From positions 45,702,108 to 45,766,107 of the forward strand of contig NC_023749.2 in NCBI RefSeq assembly GCF_000499845.2: a stretch of DNA of 64,000 nt, given 5' to 3'. The stretch is from Phaseolus vulgaris (Eukaryota; Streptophyta; Magnoliopsida; Fabales; Fabaceae). The notes beneath the pieces are model-generated. The model was not told the origin of the DNA, searched no databases, and was given only the letters and a program-made list of their open reading frames with translations. Every line of letters begins with the position of its first letter. The first letter of the stretch is position 1. The translations under genes and the position numbers were made by a program. Positions 10,550-23,349 of this stretch are shown piece after piece.

Positions 10550-13500
10550 CCCGTTGACACTTTAAGTCACGGTTTTTAACCCGTTAACACTTAAGTCACG
10601 GTTATAAAAATTGTAATACTCTGGACTTTTAAGTTTAATAGAAAACTTAAACAAAATATAATTTGTGGGAAAAACTTTTTTTCTTCTCTCTCGTAAAAGA
10701 TTGATGTACACAAAACACTGTCTCCTCTCGAACACGTTCTTCTTCCAAAAAGTCATAATGATTTCCAAATTCGAACTTAAGTGGTGTCCCTTGAAAACCC
10801 TAACTTCTAAGTATCGCATGCCCCTCATATGTTTGAATCGGTGAACATCTTCCCTTAAGAGTTCTTTAAATTTTTATATTAACACATGAAAAATACTTAC
10901 AAAATATTATTTAATACTTAAATTAAGATTTGATAATTGTAGATAATAAATATTTTTAAATTCATACCTTAATTTGAATATGGTCAATTTATTTATAGAA
11001 AATAGTTAAACCTAAAATGTTGGACCCAATTAATACAAATATTAATGTTAAATCTTTATATTAATTTAATATATAATATTTAATTATGTATATTAAATTG
11101 GTGGTTATGTAAAAGACACTCTTTTAGAATAGTCGGCCATTTACAAAACGTTCTCATTCTGTACTGATACTAATATTCTAATTTCAGTTCAAAATAACTG
11201 TAAAGAAAACAAGATAAACTCAACTCAAATAGAAACTAAAGTTTAAAAATAAAATAATATATATATATATATTATTTTATTATTTTTTTTGTTTTTTACA
11301 CATTGGTCATCTTGGAGACATTTTGTGACATGGATGAGTTGGAAACATGTTTTGTCCGAGTCAAATAAATGAGTCAGCACATGAGTTATCAAACTTTGAT
11401 TTTCCATTTGCCTAATTGTGATGAACATGAATGACCCACGTACATCACTCACTTCATTCTTCATCTTTTAAAATACTTATGTCGGTCATTTTGATTTTAA
11501 TAATCGAAATTCTTAATTTAATTTATGATATTTTAATAACAATAAGAACAATAATAATACATAAGCACCTGGTATTTTTAAACATTTTACTGTAACTTAT
11601 TACTTCTTCTGTTTTGCATCATATCATTTATAATATTTTATTTAAATTATTTATACTATCACACGTTGGAGACAAATTAATTAAAAAAGTAATGAAACTA
11701 CTAGACTTAAAAATTAAAGTTTCATTTTTATTGAGAAATAATATATTTATGAATAATTTCTAAAATTTAAATATTACATCTGAGATTCCTTAAATTTTGA
11801 CTTAATAATTAAATTATTTTTATATTTTGCTTAGTTTTTATTTTTATTTTTATTTTTGTTAGAAATCTCACATCGATTAGACATAAGAACATTTTATTGT
11901 ATATAAATGAGTGTAAACCTTAATCTTATGAATTGACTTTATAGTATTGAATAAGATTTAAAATCCATTTTTGTAATATTTTTTAATATTTTTTTTTAGT
12001 TTTTATTATTATTTTCTGAAAAAGAAAATTGAAAAACAAATCTCAATAATATAACTATGTTCTCATTAAGTTTCACATCATGAAAAGATGGCATTATGAT
12101 GTACTACTTCAACAATTGGGTTTCTCTTATCATGTGCTTGGTAATTAGCCTTTCATTTTTAAAATAAAATTTTATTAATTATCTACACCTTTATGGTTCC
12201 TACTATATTTATTTTAAAAAATAAAAATAAATGTTTATTATTGGTTTTAGTTTATTAGATAAATTCAATTTTAATTCTAATAGAAAAAAATTAGATTCAA
12301 TTAAATTTAAGCAAAATTATTAATATATTTTAGTTCTTTAGTCAAATTTATGAACTTGGATTTAAGACATTTACACTTTTCCCTCATTTTCCTTTTTTTA
12401 ACCTTTTCTTCTTTTTACATACAAATTCTCTAGTTTGTCAACTCACTAAAATTAGGATAAGCTAAGATACTTTAGACCCCTATCAATTGGTTAGTCTATT
12501 CATCACTTTTCCATTTTTATGAGTGGGTGGTGGGAGGGTAAAATGGATTAAGAAAATATTTATGAGCACTCAAAATGATAATTTACCTATAGAGAAAAAA
12601 TAATATAGATTTATAAAAACATATGTGATAAAAAAAGAGAAGTAGAAAAAAAAACATATATTAGATATCTTTAAAAATGTGTGTATATATCATTGTCAAA
12701 AAATTAAACTAGTTTTAGCATTTGTATTAACATAGGTGTTACATCATTAAAAAGTATTACATAATTAGAGAATAACACTATTATAGAATTAAAGTAAAAA
12801 GTATTAATATATATTACAAACTACAAGCAAAAAGAGTTGACATATTTACAAAATCAAAAACTTATTTAAGTATTTAGTTAAACGTTAATATAAAATAAAG
12901 TTTAAAATATTAAAATAATTCATCTCAATTTTTATATCTTTCTTTTTTTTCTTTTTTTTTCTTCAAGTTTCATCCACTCTATTTGGTGTGAAGTCTCACT
13001 CATAACTTTTATAGTAAAGATGACAATAAGAACAAGTGAATGTATATTTGATTATATTTATTTTCTCTCTTATACACAAATTATTTTCATTTTTATTGGT
13101 TATAAAATTTATTTTTCGTTTTCATTCCTGTTAGGTAGTAAGTATAATCGTTCTCGTTGGATAACATATATACACATTATTATTGGTAGCTAGTATACTC
13201 ATACCCGTCCATGTACCTACTCTTGGATTGTCCTAAATATTAAATTAATAATTTGTTTAAAAATCATAAAAAAATATACTATCAAATATTTAATTAATGT
13301 TAAAAAAAACGGATATACCTTTTTTCTTCAATGTTAAATTTTAAGAAAAAAAATTATGATTGCATAAATCTTAAGACACAATACCAAATAAAAATTACCC
13401 GGTTGAACAATCAAAATTTATAGTCAAATACTTTCATACAACAAAATATAAATAACAAATAAAATTATTAAAAATAAATATAATTGATCAAATGTGTTTC

Positions 13501-13635
13501 ATAAAACGAATTTATTCGATAAAATTGAAGTTTAAGTTTCTTTAAATGTAATACATCGCTTTTGATAAAACTAAAAAAAAATATGAGTAATTGAGATTGT
13601 GATGAAAAATAAAATATCTTGAAATGAAAATATAA
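10550..13635. other. AT-rich intergenic spacer
   Basis: No coding region recognised. Two near-repeats (AAGTCACGGTTTTTAACCCG and CTTAAGTCACGG) occur at 10563-10602. A reverse-oriented copy of the dispersed repeat lies at 11865-11960, where the plus strand reads AATCTCACATCGATTAGACA. The remainder is A/T-rich with homopolymers. Confidence 0.5.
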
Positions 13636-14119
13636 GTGAACTTGATAGACATCAAATTATCAAATGAGTTAAATCAAAAAAAGTTAAATGAGATAATTGA
13701 GAGAGAAAATAAAAAATTGTGTAAAAAAAAAAAGGATTTAAATGAGATAAAACAATTTGTTATCATATTCCTATCTAATCAATTTGCTAAAAAAAAATCA
13801 TATACTCTTGTGTTTTTATGAAGTGCAATATGATTTTGGGAGTGTGATGGTTTGGGTGGTAGTCATAGGTGATGTGATATTTTAGTTATGAGTGATGTGC
13901 CATACCTCAAAACTATACTCAGTTTGCAAGAACAAAATTTTGTAGTTCAACATTCGCCTCTAAAATTTAAGTTTCATAAAGTTTATAGTTGGTTAGTTCA
14001 ATTTTGACAGTGATGAGGAAGAATTCTCAGGGATAAACTAATTTAATATTTAAATATTTTTCATCCCTGAAAATTAATATGTAACATACTTTTGTTCTTT
14101 TAGTCATTGTAACTTTTTT

Positions 14120-14157
<38 letters not shown>

Positions 14158-15600
14158 TCACATTTCTTTGTTATTTTTATTAATTAATATTTTTAATTAG
14201 ATAAATGAAAAATATCATTACTTATTAAATTATTATGTTATAATTAATAATTAAAATTTAATTTATAGGTATTAACTATTTAAATTACAATACAATTGTA
14301 TATTTGTAATTTTAAATAATATAATAAAAATTTAAACAAATTTTTCTTTTTAAAATTTTTAATTTTAAAAAAATACATTGCGATATAGCTGTCACTTCTA
14401 AAGTTTTGCCCAATTTTTCCACGAAATTGTACCATTTATACAAAAACAAAAAAAAAAACAAAAATTGGTGCTCTCGCATCCAAATACATTGCTCACAAAT
14501 TTTGGTTGTGAAAAATATCAAATTTTGTGGTTATTAGTGTTGAATTTATGTTTAATATTTAAAAGTTTTTTTTTTTTACTTTACTATTAGTTGAATATAT
14601 GAGTTGGCAATGTGCTTTGACTTAATTATATATATTTTTTAATTTGTTTAGATGGCTAATAGAATTTTTTTTTATCACGTGTTTTAATAATTAGATGCTA
14701 AGCTTGAGAAATATCTTTCGAAGTTGTGTTGTTGCATTTTTAGTTGATTTTGACTAAAAGGAAACTGAAAAAGTGCCCAAAGCTTGTGACTATTCTCATG
14801 AACTACTATGATAAAGCATCACGAACGAATTTCTTTTTCCTTTACACACATAGTTTAATAAATTCTTCAAACACTTCATTGTTAGAGGCGTGTTCAGATG
14901 AATTACCTATTAATTTTATTAAATATTTTTTATTAAAACACTCTTATTTATTTGTAAAAATATATTGAAAAAAAATAGTATCATATCTTATTTCCTGATT
15001 CTTTTTTTTTTCAATAGACTTCTATCAATAAAAAGAAATGTTTCAAAGAGTGCGTTGGAGAATCTATTATTTACCCTTCCTCTCATTGATACAAAATAAT
15101 TGTATATTTTTGTTAATAATTAAAATCTTTCATAATTTACCCTTGGCTCTCATGCTTTCTAATTTGAGACAAAATTTGTGTTTTACAACTATCAAATGAT
15201 AGTTTAAGTTTACACAAACTCAATAAAAATAGTAGTATTACTTTGGTGATGACATCAATAAATCTATCATATTTAAATTTATTTTAATGAAATTGAACAT
15301 TTACTAACAAAGCCTTCATAAAAATACCAACTCATTGGAGATCTATCTTGATGAACTTGAATTTAAAAATATTTTTTTAAATGTAATCACCAATGGAATG
15401 ATACTTTACCCCAATATACTTAACCATTGAATTGAATGTTGAATAGGGTTCTTTTATAGGTTAATTATACTAATATTGTCACAATAAACTTGTATATTCT
15501 TTTCAAACTAATAATCGTCTGCTTTATACTTTACCCATATAATATGTGAGCAACAATTGCCATGTGCAGTTGCCAGCTAATATGTACTTTACCTCTATCA
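13636..15600. other. AT-rich intergenic spacer
   Basis: Short Lys/Asn/Ile-rich frames here reflect base composition. Apart from the (TA)n tract at 14124-14152, nothing was recognised. Confidence 0.5.
14124..14152. repeat. (TA)n microsatellite
   Basis: Uninterrupted TA dinucleotide run of about 14 units. Confidence 0.9.
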
Positions 15601-15617
15601 TAGAAAAAACTACAAAA

Positions 15618-15893
15618 TTTGGTCTTTTTTTGACCAAGAGATGAAACATGGTTTAAGGAATTGACATCCTTTATTGGTGCTCTTTCTTTTCACTTTGTCT
15701 CCAACATAGTCTACGACGCAGAAGCCTTCTAATATGAAACTCGTTTTTCTTATAATTTGGTCTTTTTTTGACCAAGAGATGAAACATGGTTTAAGGAATT
15801 GACATCCTTCAATGGTGCTCTTTCTTTTCACTTTGTCTCCAACATAGTCTATGGCGCAGAAGCCTTCTAATATGAAACTCGTTTTTCTTATAG
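15618..15893. repeat. Tandem duplication, 2 x 138 bp
   Basis: The block beginning TTTGGTCTTTTTTTGACC at 15618 is repeated at 15756 with only a few differences (for example TTTATTGG versus TTCAATGG, and CTACGACG versus CTATGGCG). The duplication lies at the RNase H end of the copia relic. Confidence 0.9.
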
Positions 15894-16960
15894 CACAAGC
15901 ACATATTAGTTGACCCTACAAGGTATTGAAAGATCCTTTTAGTAGCTTTCAAATGAGATTCTTTTTTATCTAAGTAAAACCTTGCACATAAACAAAAAAT
16001 ATCAGGTTTATTGGCAGTTAAGTAAAGGAAAGAGTCAATCATACCTCGATAGATCCTCTAATTTACTTTCTTACCATTTTTATCTTTGTCTAAGGGAGTA
16101 TATGTATGCATATGAGTTTTAGGGTTTAGAGTTTTCATTGATTTTGCATTTTCCATGGTGAACCTTTTAACACCTCCTTAATATACTTTTTTCAATGGAA
16201 GACAATGCTATTCTCCTATTGTTTGATCTGGAACCTAATAAGAACTTTAGTTGTCCCATCATGGTCATCTCAAACTCATCCTACATCAACTAAAAAAAAA
16301 CCTTTTACATGTTTTCATTAGTGGCGTTGAAAATTATTTCATTGACATAAATTTGTATAATGATGAAATATTTGTTGTGTTCTTTATGGAATAAGGTTAC
16401 ATCAACCTTTCTTCTTACAAAATCATTTTCTAGTTACTCAGTTTGGCGTACCAAGATCTATGATCTTATTTAAGACCATATAGCCTTTTTTATGATTAAA
16501 AACATGACTCAATCTTGATGGGTCTTTAAAACCAAGGATTTTTTTTTTTCAAAGACTTCTTCTTCAATGAATCCATTTAGAAACACACTCTTAACATCCA
16601 TTTGAAAAAACTTAATATATTTATAAGCATCAAAGGCTAATAAAATCCTTACAAACTCAAGACATTCAGCTAGAGTAAAAATTTTAGTAAAAAATTTATC
16701 TTTTTACTAATTGTAGCCTTATGCTACCAATCTAACTTTATTTCTTATCACTTTACCTTCTTCATATAGTTTTTTTTTTAGGAAGATCCAACATGTCTTC
16801 ATCACATTTTGATATGAGGGAGAAGGAATCAATGTTCATATGTCATTTTTGGTAAAGTAGCTGAGTTCTTCTTCCATGGCTAAAATCTAGTCTTCAATAA
16901 TCTTTTATATATTTTTGGTTCCACTTGAGACACAAACAAAAAACATGGTTAGTCTCTTAA

Positions 16961-17035
16961 ATATGATATGGTTCTTATGCCTTCAATATGATATGGTTCT
17001 TATGCCTTCAATATGATATGGTTCTTATGCCTTCA
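16961..17035. repeat. Perfect tandem repeat, 3 x 25 bp
   Basis: The 25-base unit starting ATATGATATGGTTCTTATGC occurs three times without change at 16961, 16986 and 17011, inside the copia relic. Confidence 0.95.
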
Positions 17036-18545
17036 TTTTTCTCACCAAGGATCTACGCTTGGGGGTGGGATTAAATGAACCTCCAATCCCTTTACTAGAT
17101 TTGGTGTGTGTGATATGGAGCATATGGATTTTCATATGAAGTTTCCAATAGGTCTGATCCCTTGACTTCATCTAATGATATTGTTTCTTCTATTAACTTA
17201 ACTTTGTTTACTCAATTTTCATCTTAGAGCTCTAATTCTAAGATACGCAAAGTCATCTTCAAAATTTGATAGTTTTCTATCAATCTGATCAAAATCATCA
17301 AACTTTACATTTATGGTTCCTCTACAACCAAGGTGTGAAACTTATAAAGTCTATAAGGCTTTCATATGTTAGAGTATCCCAAAAATATTCTTTTGTCGTA
17401 GTCAAATTTACCAATTTGGTCCTTGGTGTTAAGGATATAATAATTACAGTCAAACAAATGAAAATAACCAATATTGATTTTGCTATCCCTCCATAGTTTA
17501 TAAGGAGTATTTCCATCAAGGGTTTGATGAGCACAGTGTTACGTACATAACAAGAAATGTTTATTGCCTCTACCTAGAAGTGATTTGACAAGGAGTTCTC
17601 ACAAAGCATGGTTTTAGCCATCTCCTTAAGAGTTTTGTTCTTTTTTTTCCACAATCTCATTTTGTTTAGGTGTTCTCAATGAAGAGAAATTATGATTTAT
17701 ATTGTAAGATTCACAAAATATCTTAAACTATATTTTCAAAGTTAGTGTCATGTTCACTTCTCCCAATTTTGTACTCTCACAAAATACTTCAAACACCTTA
17801 AAAGACTCATTTTTGTGGGCTAGAAGAATACTTTTATGTATGTGTGTGTGTAGAATAGTCATTTATGATGACTAAACCATATTCCTTTTCGCCCATACTA
17901 AGTGTTCTTGTGGGTCCACATAGTCTATGGACGCCTAGCAATTGAAACACAATTTTTTTTCTATTATTTTTTCCTCTAGACATTTATTCATATGTAATGT
18001 TAGTTTGCTTTAGACATACATCTTTTCATAAGTGTTACTTGATGTTGCTTTATACAAGCCATCCAAGATTGCTTCAATATGATCTTCAGAAGATACAGGA
18101 CAACCAACAACAGCGAGAGTATCCATAGTTTTTTTTAAATTCTAGAAGATATACAAACACCGTTCCATCACACTTTGGTGTGCGAAGTTGGATTTTAAGT
18201 TTTTTGAACTCGATCACGTGTTTGAGAGGAGTAGTATACCATGAGATTGTGTCATATTTGATAGGAATTTTTAAGACCAACCATTTTGGTCAGCAACGAA
18301 GGAGTTATGGAGGAAAGAAGCCAAGTTACTATGGCTTCATCTTGTTGATTACATGCGGGAGAAAGAGAGGATGCGACCGTGGATGAGGAAGAAGCAATAG
18401 AAGGTTCCATGAATGATGCAAGATTGAGACTATGAATGGGTGTGGCAAGGATATGGGAAGGAAAACATGTTATGCGGTATTTGCAGTGGAGGTTGTAGTA
18501 TTGGCAGTTGAGGTAGAAGAATCCATGAATGACTTTTGATATCAT

Positions 18546-20379
18546 GTAAGAAATAATAGAGGAAAGAGAGTGATATAAAAAAATAAAGAAGATGCATGAG
18601 AGAGAGCTGAAATAGAATATATTTTCATATCATAAGAAACATAAATACAATATTTTATAGAAAGTATGAAAACAAAAACATATTAACAGATAACAAAGAT
18701 CCAAAGTTTGTTATTGTTAACTAATATAAACTATTATAACTCCATCTAACTCCATCTGGTAAATAATATAACTTACAATCACATCTTTAGTAATAATATC
18801 TCAAGAATCGTTTTTAAGTTTTTTAATCATTACCAAAAATGTGTGAAAGAATGTTAGATTCCAACAAGCATATGAAAAATAAAAGAGAGAAGAAAGAAGA
18901 GGGAAGTGTGATAAAGTACTATTTGACAAGTCGAGTACAAGGAATCCATTAGAAATAGGCCACTTCTCTGGTGGACCCTAATTTCATTCTCACCATTTAA
19001 AGCTGCCATCAATTGTTTGGGGTCATTGCAATAGCATTGCAGCAGCTCCTATGCATGTGAATGAAGAAAAGAATATTCAATGTATCTGTGTCTATCATTA
19101 CATCACGCCCATGCGATATTACTGCCATCACGTGCATTCTGAAACCGTTGAAATACACTGTTACCAGTATTTCCAATGAAAAAAAGATGCATGACTCACA
19201 CTTCAAAACATATATTTATAACCAGATTTCAAAAGCTTAATTATTCAATATGTGCTACCAAAATCTCTAACTGCAAGTGTGAAATGATTCGGTGGTTGCG
19301 GCTTGCTTTCTTTCCGTATCATTCCACCGCCACAATTAAAAGTTGATGCAGCAACTTCTCAGACATAAAAGATAGTCTTTTTGGAATAGATTTTTTTTTT
19401 CCATAACATAACACTGTTTAAAAAATAAAAAATAAAATTCTGCAAAAAGTTATTAAAGTAGAATGTTTTATTGGAGTTGCTCAGAATTAAGTCTTTAGTA
19501 AGCTAAATTCTGACCTTTTTGTCCAAAACTAGTAATAGAATTAGATAAACTTAATTCTAGCTTGATTTTTCAAATTTAAAAAGAAAAAAGGAAATAAAAT
19601 TTATTTATTTTAAAGTAATTATATTATTAGAATTACCTGAAAAAAAATAAAAATGCATTTAAAACTAAAAAGACTTAAGAGCTAACTAAGTGTTGTTTAT
19701 AAATTTGTGTTTAATTAAATTTTTTTATTACTAATAATGATTTTTATATAAAAATTAAATGAAACAAAAATGAAGAAAAATTTGAATAATCAAAGGAATT
19801 AATAAATTAATATCAAGCAAATAGAATTGATATTAAAAATTAACTTACCAGGTTAATTACTTAATAACACTATTGTGTTGAAATTAATGAATATACTTAT
19901 TATATTAATTGAAATTGTTAATATTTTACCACTTTATTATATATTTTGACTATTTAAATAAAAATATAGATTTAATTTTAAAATATATGAATATTTTTTA
20001 AATTTTCAAGGGATTGTTAAGAGGATGACAAAAATAATTTTTTATTTTTTGTATTTTTAAGTATATTTAAAAATTATAAAATTTTGAACTAATAAATTTT
20101 GTGGTTATATATTTTGTACTCAATAAGTTTTTTAAATAAATTTGATGGTTAGAAAGAAATTCAACTTACCCATCATTTAAATTTATATAAACTTGTACAA
20201 GAATAATATTATTTTTAACTTTTTCTTAATAAAAAAGAGTTTTAATTTCTCTCATAATTTTTAGATAAAAGAAAGTTGTTAAGCCTCTATATCACTATAT
20301 TGAAATTTGTTGCAAATCATTGAATATTTTCTTCAGTTTACACTGATTTGAATGGTTATGATCTTCAATTTAGTGATTG
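18546..20379. other. AT-rich spacer with one less AT-rich patch
   Basis: No gene recognised. At 18960-19370 the composition is less AT-rich and a minus-strand TATA-like site (GGTTATAAATATATG, near 19208-19222) precedes a short frame with no known homology. The rest is low-complexity A/T. Confidence 0.4.
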
Positions 20380-20660
20380 TAAAACATATTTTTTTTTGAT
20401 AAATCTATTCAAAAGTGTTTTTTTAACATTCATTCAAAAAAAAGTTTAAAATCACTCATAGCATAAACAATAAATAATCTCACAACTTCTAATTTAACAA
20501 GAGATTTATATGTATCATCAAAATCAATTCCTTCTTCATTATTATAAACTTTACCCATTAACCTAACTTTATTATTTAGTAATAACACTTAATTCATCTA
20601 TTTATTTCTAAACACTCATTTAGTATCTATTAGATTCATATCTTTTTCTACACGCAAACA
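20380..20660 (-). pseudogene. Ty1/copia reverse transcriptase fragment
   Basis: The minus strand reads NKVRLMGKVYNNEEGIDFDD, then TYKSLVKLEVVRLFIVYAMS, then DFKLFFE. It corresponds to the conserved NKARLVAQGYNQEEGIDFDE region and the following (F/Y)APVARLEAIR of copia reverse transcriptases. It breaks at a stop before the FLNG motif. No LTRs were identified. Confidence 0.75.
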
Positions 20661-20967
20661 TTCAAACATCATTTTTAACAAAACTGATTCAACTTTTCAC
20701 ACAAATTCAAGATTCAAACTTCTTGAATTAGAGACCACAATAATATATGGATATTAAGATACTAACATTGCAAATGGTAAAAGTAAGTTATATTATTCTT
20801 CACCCTTTTATAATTCATTATTTCTCTATTTCTAAGTATAATATGAATCATCTTATTTCATACTTTTCTCTCTTAGTTATATCTCTCTCTTAAGTGTTTT
20901 TCTAATATAAATATTAGCATTTTATACCATGACTATGACTGACAGATTAAATTCACATACTAAAGAA

Positions 20968-21657
20968 TAGGGATGGCAAAGCGAGCCAAGTGCGGCCAAC
21001 CCGTCCCGCATTTGCCCGTAAAATGCGGGTCGGGTTGACCCGCCCCACAAAGTGAATGCGAGTTAGATTTTTTGTCTCGCCTCGCATAAGGGCTGACTCG
21101 CGGGTTTGCAGGCCAATCCACATTCAATTTTTTTTTTTAATTTTTTTTTACAAATTGAATGATTTTTATTTTTCACTTTTTCTCTTGAAAAAATTGTTAC
21201 AAAAAACAAAGGCAGTAGGATTAATACAACAACAAACATTAATTGAATGTTACATAATTCAAGTATCAACCTTTCAACATTCTTGACTTACCCACTACCT
21301 AACATATCCACTATTATTTATTCCAAATTACATGAAAAAAATCATATCCAACATCCTGTATTTTCATCCCGAAAACTAGACCAAAAAGGAGTCTCAAGGA
21401 AATTATAACTCCAATGACCCTTGTAATTTTCTACCCCAAAATGAAAAAGGAAGAAAAACAGAACATTTTCTCCACTGTTGTCAAAGTCATTTTTTTTTGT
21501 TTGCGGGCTTGTGGGTCAGCCCGCCCCGCCCTGCTGCTGGCTCGCACAGACTGTAAGTTATACGGAGCAGGCTAATGCGGGTTAGCAGGCTGAAAAGATA
21601 AGCTCATCCCGTATTTTTTACCAGGAGGCTACGGCCCACCCCGCTTTGTTATTCCTA
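20968..21657. mobile_element. Non-autonomous hAT-type transposon (690 bp)
   Basis: The element begins TAGGGATGGCAAAGCGAG. Its other end, read in reverse complement, is TAGGAATAACAAAGCGGG. It is flanked by a perfect 8-bp target-site duplication, CTAAAGAA (20960-20967 and 21658-21665), the length expected of hAT transposases. Both ends are GC-rich for about 100-150 bp (CCCGCCCCGC motifs) while the middle is AT-rich. No transposase frame is present, so it would depend on an enzyme supplied elsewhere. A second member is at 60462-61538. Confidence 0.88.
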
Positions 21658-21665
21658 CTAAAGAA

Positions 21666-23344
21666 ACATAAAAAGGATGAGGAAAGAATGAGGATAACCT
21701 GGTGTACTCTGTTGACTCTAAAAGTTCAAACAATACTATAGTAGAAACCAAAACAACAAAACATATTTTATTTTATTTAAGACAAAATTAAAATAAATTT
21801 ATAAACTAAATTTATTCAACATGAATTCAATGTTGTTGTCAGAACATAATCTTTAACTTTCTCATAGACAATTTAAGAGAAAAAATAAATTTATTAACAA
21901 TAAACATATTTTACTGCAAAAAGTTTTTTTGTTTTTATCCTTCATAGCATCATACATTCTTTACTAAATTCAAAAACACCTTAACTGAACTTACGAGTCT
22001 CAATATACAATTCCTGTCGATCCACGACACATCCAAGATTTACTTTCTAATACTTATGATCATAAGTCCCATAAACACTACATGAATTTTTTATTAAACT
22101 CAACGATAAAAAAATATTTACCATCTTGTGTTATTTTATTAGACAAAAGTTTTGAACCTCCAATATGTGGAATTTTTTTTCTTTTTTCTAACTTCAATAT
22201 TTCTTTTACATAATTCCTAAGCGCAAGTAACTTATTAATTAAAATAAAAGATAAAAAATAAATTATTGATAACAGTTATCTGTTGAAACTACATTATATT
22301 TTTCACTTAGATGATAATCAAGAAATGAAGAACAATGATTTTTGTGAATACCATTAGGAGCGTTAGCAATTAATTGTTATCTTGATAATGAGCTATAATA
22401 AATACGATTCCACATATTCATCATTGAAAGTAAATACCACACTAAAGCTAAATAAATAATTAAACAAGAATTAATATCTATATCTCATTTAAAAGTTAAG
22501 AGTTTTCGAGAAAAGAGTATGATGCAAGGGAGTGACTGTGACTTTATCAAAAGAATAATAGTCCAAATATCGAAATAAGCCTATATGAGTAGTGGGCCCT
22601 AAAAGGGCCTTGTTTTATTTTTCACACTTTGTTTCTTCCTACCTTTTATTCTTTATCTTTCTCCTGCCACACACACAAGCACGACCTACCCACACCCAAA
22701 CACCTCAAAACCATTTTGCTACTTAAATTTATTTTTCTATGCAATATGGAATTTCAAGTGTGAATTTCTAAAATTATTTTCATTCTAATTATCACCTAAA
22801 TATCATAGTGGAACTTAATATAATGGTAAAAATAAGATAGAATTGTGAATATTGTATTATTCTTATTAATGGAGGACTATCCACATAAAAGCAGCCACCA
22901 CAAAAAGAAGGTTTAGAGTGAGACTCAAAGGCACAACATATATTTACTTCTGAAGTCTTGTATAAAAATATGTAAATAGTATATTAGGGTTTTCCTTTAA
23001 CCTTGTGTTTTGGATCACAAAATAACATAGAATGAAAAATCCTAAATCTATAAATCTAAAGGCATGATGGATATCTTCTAAAATCCTAACTTACATGATA
23101 AGTTAGGGTTTGTGGAGGCCTGGATGGCAAGACGCAAACTCTAATCATAATTTGCCATGCAAGTTAGGGTTTTGGTAGCTTATCTTGCACACTACTCTAT
23201 CTCTCATAGCCTATAAATAAGTGCATTATCTCATGTAAAATTCAAACTTGAATGTGTAAAGAAACTCTGCAGAAATTAAGTTCAAGCATTATCTCAAATC
23301 TCACTCTAACCTTTGCTAGGGTTCATCAACCCTGACCTAGGGTT
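21666..23344. other. Intergenic spacer
   Basis: No coding region. A GGGCCC-centred palindromic stretch (GTGGGCCCTAAAAGGGCC near 22595) and a CCTATAAATAAG TATA-like site near 23211 are visible. The latter, with the following ~130 bases, resembles retrotransposon LTR promoter sequence but has no matched partner. Confidence 0.4.
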
Positions 23345-23349
23345 CTTAG

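Larger units (their letters stand above)
15600..18545 (-). pseudogene. Ty1/copia gag-pol relic, heavily decayed
   Basis: On the minus strand the domains appear in element order from high to low coordinates. Gag at 18545-18086 contains DEAIVTWLLSSITPSLLTK and later RQLKIQLRTPKC-like text. Integrase near 17720-17600 has RTPKQNEIVEKKNKTLKEMA, followed by MLCENSLSNHF. The C-terminal integrase side at 17534-17322 has TPYKLW-like and GKFDYDKRIFLGYS-like text. Reverse transcriptase spans 16620-16200 (FQMDVKSVFLNGFIEEEVF; a YVDD box changed to YVNE; MGQLKFLLGS). The RNase H side at 16042-15890 has MIDSFLYLTANKPDIFCLCA and ESHLKATKRIFQYLVGSTN. Many stops and frameshifts occur. No flanking LTRs were resolved. 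Confidence 0.8.

Noticed and set aside
16961..17035. Regularly spaced repeats as a possible CRISPR array
   Set aside because: Units are directly abutting with no spacers, in eukaryotic nuclear DNA.
22590..22690. GGGCCC palindrome and C-rich run as a gene promoter
   Set aside because: No coding region follows on either strand within a plausible distance.
23160..23345. TATA-bearing segment as part of the 23350 solo LTR
   Set aside because: Homology with the sister LTR at 45410 begins at TGTTGA, and the 5-bp duplications fit the shorter boundaries; the TATA site upstream is treated as separate.
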